From positions 1-9,754 of the forward strand of contig JAOPWF010000770.1 in the NCBI GenBank assembly GCA_025965815.1: 9,754 bases of DNA, in the 5' to 3' direction. Positions 7,896 to 9,754 of this stretch are shown in pieces (within the stretch, counting starts at the first letter, position 1; each line of letters begins with the position of its first letter). The translations under genes and the position numbers were made by a program. The notes under the pieces are model-generated. The model ran no database searches. It was not told the origin of the DNA and saw nothing but the letters and a program-made list of their open reading frames with translations. This DNA comes from Mycobacterium sp. GTDB taxonomy: Bacteria > Actinomycetota > Actinomycetes > Mycobacteriales > Mycobacteriaceae.

Positions 7896-8381
7896 ATGAG
7901 CGGCGCGGTATGCCCGGGATCCTTCGATCCGGTGACGCTGGGCCACATCGATGTTTTCGAGCGCGCCGCCGCACAGTTCGACGAGGTCGTCGTCGCGGTG
8001 CTGGTCAATCCCAACAAGAAGGGGATGTTCAGCATCGACGAGCGCATCGCGATGATCAACGAGTCCACGTCGCATCTGCCCAACCTGCGGGCGGAGTCCG
8101 GCCAGGGGCTGGTGGTGGACTTCGTCAAATCCCATGGGCTGACGGCGAACGTCAAGGGCCTGCGCACCGGCACCGACTTCGAGTACGAGTTGCAGATGGC
8201 GCAGATGAACCGGCACATCGCCGGGGTGGACACCTTCTTCGTCGCCACCACCGCGCAGTACTCGTTCGTGTCGTCTTCGCTGGCCAAAGAGGTCGCGGAG
8301 TTCGGCGGAGACGTCTCCGCGCTGCTGCCGGAGCCGGTGAATCGCCGGATGCAGGCCAAGCTTCGCAACACCGACGACTGA
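7896..8381 (+). CDS. coaD: Phosphopantetheine adenylyltransferase
   Basis: The protein has 161 residues, the same length as M. tuberculosis CoaD (Rv2965c, formerly kdtB). It catalyses the penultimate step of coenzyme A synthesis: ATP + 4'-phosphopantetheine to dephospho-CoA + pyrophosphate, in the cytosol as a hexamer. The nucleotidyltransferase signature is [11 protein letters not shown] (7-17) with the T/HxGH motif as T14-L-G-H17. K88 and R90 in [13 protein letters not shown] bind substrate phosphates, and the later nucleotide-binding motif is [12 protein letters not shown] (122-133, serines 126-128). The short VCPGSFDP N-terminus matches the tuberculosis protein, which supports ATG 7896. 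The gene follows rsmD after 24 bp, a pairing very common in bacteria. No terminator is evident after it. The 111-bp gap that follows carries the promoter of the next gene. Confidence 0.97.
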   Translation: MSGAVCPGSFDPVTLGHIDVFERAAAQFDEVVVAVLVNPNKKGMFSIDERIAMINESTSHLPNLRAESGQGLVVDFVKSHGLTANVKGLRTGTDFEYELQMAQMNRHIAGVDTFFVATTAQYSFVSSSLAKEVAEFGGDVSALLPEPVNRRMQAKLRNTDD

Positions 8382-8398
8382 CGCGCCCACCTGCCAGA

Positions 8399-8424
8399 GG
8401 TTTATCCCGTACCCGCGTGGGTAC
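8399..8424 (+). promoter_or_regulatory. SigF-type promoter upstream of the hemerythrin-like gene
   Basis: GGTTT (8399-8403) and GGGTAC (8419-8424) are separated by 15 nt, a close match to the mycobacterial SigF consensus GTTT-N15-17-GGGTA. Transcription would start near 8431, giving a leader of about 60 nt before the ATG at 8493. The -10 lies in the right arm of a perfect 6-4-6 inverted repeat. The hemerythrin-like gene at this position in M. smegmatis has been linked to SigF, which supports the call. Confidence 0.75.
8409..8424. repeat. Perfect inverted repeat overlapping the SigF -10 element
   Basis: GTACCC and GGGTAC are exact reverse complements around the spacer GCGT. The right arm is the SigF -10 hexamer of the hemerythrin-like gene. 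It could be an operator, a DNA hairpin, or a mirrored -10 on the minus strand. No bound protein is known to me. Confidence 0.7.
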
Positions 8425-8492
8425 CGCGGTTAAAGGCGCTCAGCCTACTGCGCCCACTGAGTCAATCCCCGAAAAAGCGGAGGTAATACCCC

Positions 8493-9059
8493 ATGGCCGA
8501 AACATCGGTGAAGTCCACACAAGACGTCGTCCAGTTCCTGAAGGACCAGCACAAGAGAATCCGCCAGCTCTTCGGCGAAACCCTGCAGTCGACCGACACC
8601 GGCAAGCGCGAGAGGTCCTTCACCGAACTGCGGACCTTGCTCGCCGTTCACGAGACCGCCGAGGAGATGGTCGTCCATCCGCGTGCCCGCACCGCGATCA
8701 GCTCCGGTGACGCCATCGTCGATGCGCGCCTGAAGGAGGAGAACGAAGCCAAGAAGACGCTCTCCGAGATCGAGAAGATGGACATCGGATCCGACGAGTT
8801 CATCCAGGCGCTCACCAAGTTGCAGGAGGCGGTCCTGCACCACGCGGAGCAGGAGGAGACGCAGGAGTTCTCCAAGCTGGGCAAGGAACTCAGCGACGAT
8901 GACCTGCGACGGATGACCAAGGCGGTCGAAGCCGCCGAGGCCATCGCGCCCACCCACCCGCATCCTGGCGTCGAGTCGGCCAAGCAGAATTATCTCGCCG
9001 GCCCGTTCGCTTCGATACTGGACCGCGCGCGCGACGCGATCTCAGCCGCACTCAAGTAG
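8493..9059 (+). CDS. Hemerythrin-like (HHE domain) protein, SigF-associated
   Basis: This 188-residue soluble protein is predicted to be an all-helical four-helix bundle with a non-haem di-iron site. Candidate ligands are H20 (DQHKRI), H53 and E57 (HETAEE), H62 (VVHP), H116/H117 and E121 (HHAEQEE); the HxxxE spacing occurs twice, as in hemerythrin domains. The C-terminal extension includes THPHPG (154-159) and a GPF...DRARDA segment common in actinobacterial members. The ribosome site GGAGG (8479-8483) lies 9 nt before the ATG. It is preceded by a SigF-type promoter and followed by a strong hairpin, so it is probably a monocistronic stress gene. From memory, the M. smegmatis hemerythrin-like protein downstream of coaD (MsmHr, MSMEG_2415) was reported to modulate the SigF-dependent peroxide response; this is the likely orthologue. 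The ligand bound (O2, NO or peroxide) cannot be told from sequence. M. tuberculosis has other genes after coaD, so this insertion is lineage-specific. Confidence 0.92.
   Translation: MAETSVKSTQDVVQFLKDQHKRIRQLFGETLQSTDTGKRERSFTELRTLLAVHETAEEMVVHPRARTAISSGDAIVDARLKEENEAKKTLSEIEKMDIGSDEFIQALTKLQEAVLHHAEQEETQEFSKLGKELSDDDLRRMTKAVEAAEAIAPTHPHPGVESAKQNYLAGPFASILDRARDAISAALK

Positions 9060-9754
<695 letters not shown>

Noticed and set aside
7229..8710. A 493-codon plus-strand open frame spanning the ends of pyc, rsmD and coaD
   Set aside because: It is Arg/Gly-rich frame-shifted sequence with no domain, and it overlaps genes with clear catalytic motifs. Long stop-free shadow frames are expected in high-GC DNA.

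Overview
The window is high-GC actinobacterial chromosome. Its gene order lipN - dsbA-like - VKOR - pyruvate carboxylase - rsmD - coaD, with an Rv2971-type aldo-keto reductase divergent from lipN, is the conserved mycobacterial block known in M. tuberculosis as Rv2971 to Rv2965c. A tandem pair of aldo-keto reductases (M. tuberculosis has one) and a hemerythrin-like gene directly after coaD point to a rapidly growing mycobacterium (Mycolicibacterium / M. smegmatis-like). I infer the genus from remembered family sequences and gene order, not from a database search.

Layout. Positions 1-1190 (minus strand) hold two tandem NADPH-dependent aldo-keto reductases separated by 1 bp; the downstream one runs off the left edge. 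The upstream reductase and lipN (plus strand) start divergently, and their start codons share the palindrome CATG, so there is no intergenic space. From 1189 to 8381 the plus strand carries six closely packed genes: an HSL-type esterase (lipN), a membrane-anchored DsbA-like thioredoxin-fold protein, a VKOR-type membrane oxidoreductase, a full-length single-chain pyruvate carboxylase, the 16S rRNA methyltransferase RsmD and phosphopantetheine adenylyltransferase CoaD. Two junctions are 4-nt stop/start overlaps (dsbA/VKOR ATGA; pyc/rsmD CTGA). A separate unit follows: a hemerythrin-like gene behind a convincing SigF-type promoter and closed by a strong hairpin terminator, then the 5' part of a cytochrome P450 preceded by a short inverted repeat.

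How the genes work together. The DsbA-like protein and VKOR form an extracytoplasmic disulfide-forming pair: VKOR reoxidises the CPHC centre of the DsbA-like protein and passes electrons to quinone. Pyruvate carboxylase supplies oxaloacetate, RsmD modifies the small ribosomal subunit, and CoaD makes dephospho-CoA. These are housekeeping functions sharing a transcription unit rather than one pathway. The hemerythrin-like protein belongs to the SigF stress response.

No tRNA, rRNA, insertion sequence, CRISPR array, phage gene or defence system was seen, and no stretch over 300 bp lacks a gene. The points most worth checking are the non-canonical CTG start of rsmD, a palindromic repeat-like unit inserted in frame in VKOR, the zero-length divergent junction at 1188-1191, and the dyad that contains the SigF -10 element. 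I see no evidence for a wholly new biological system here.
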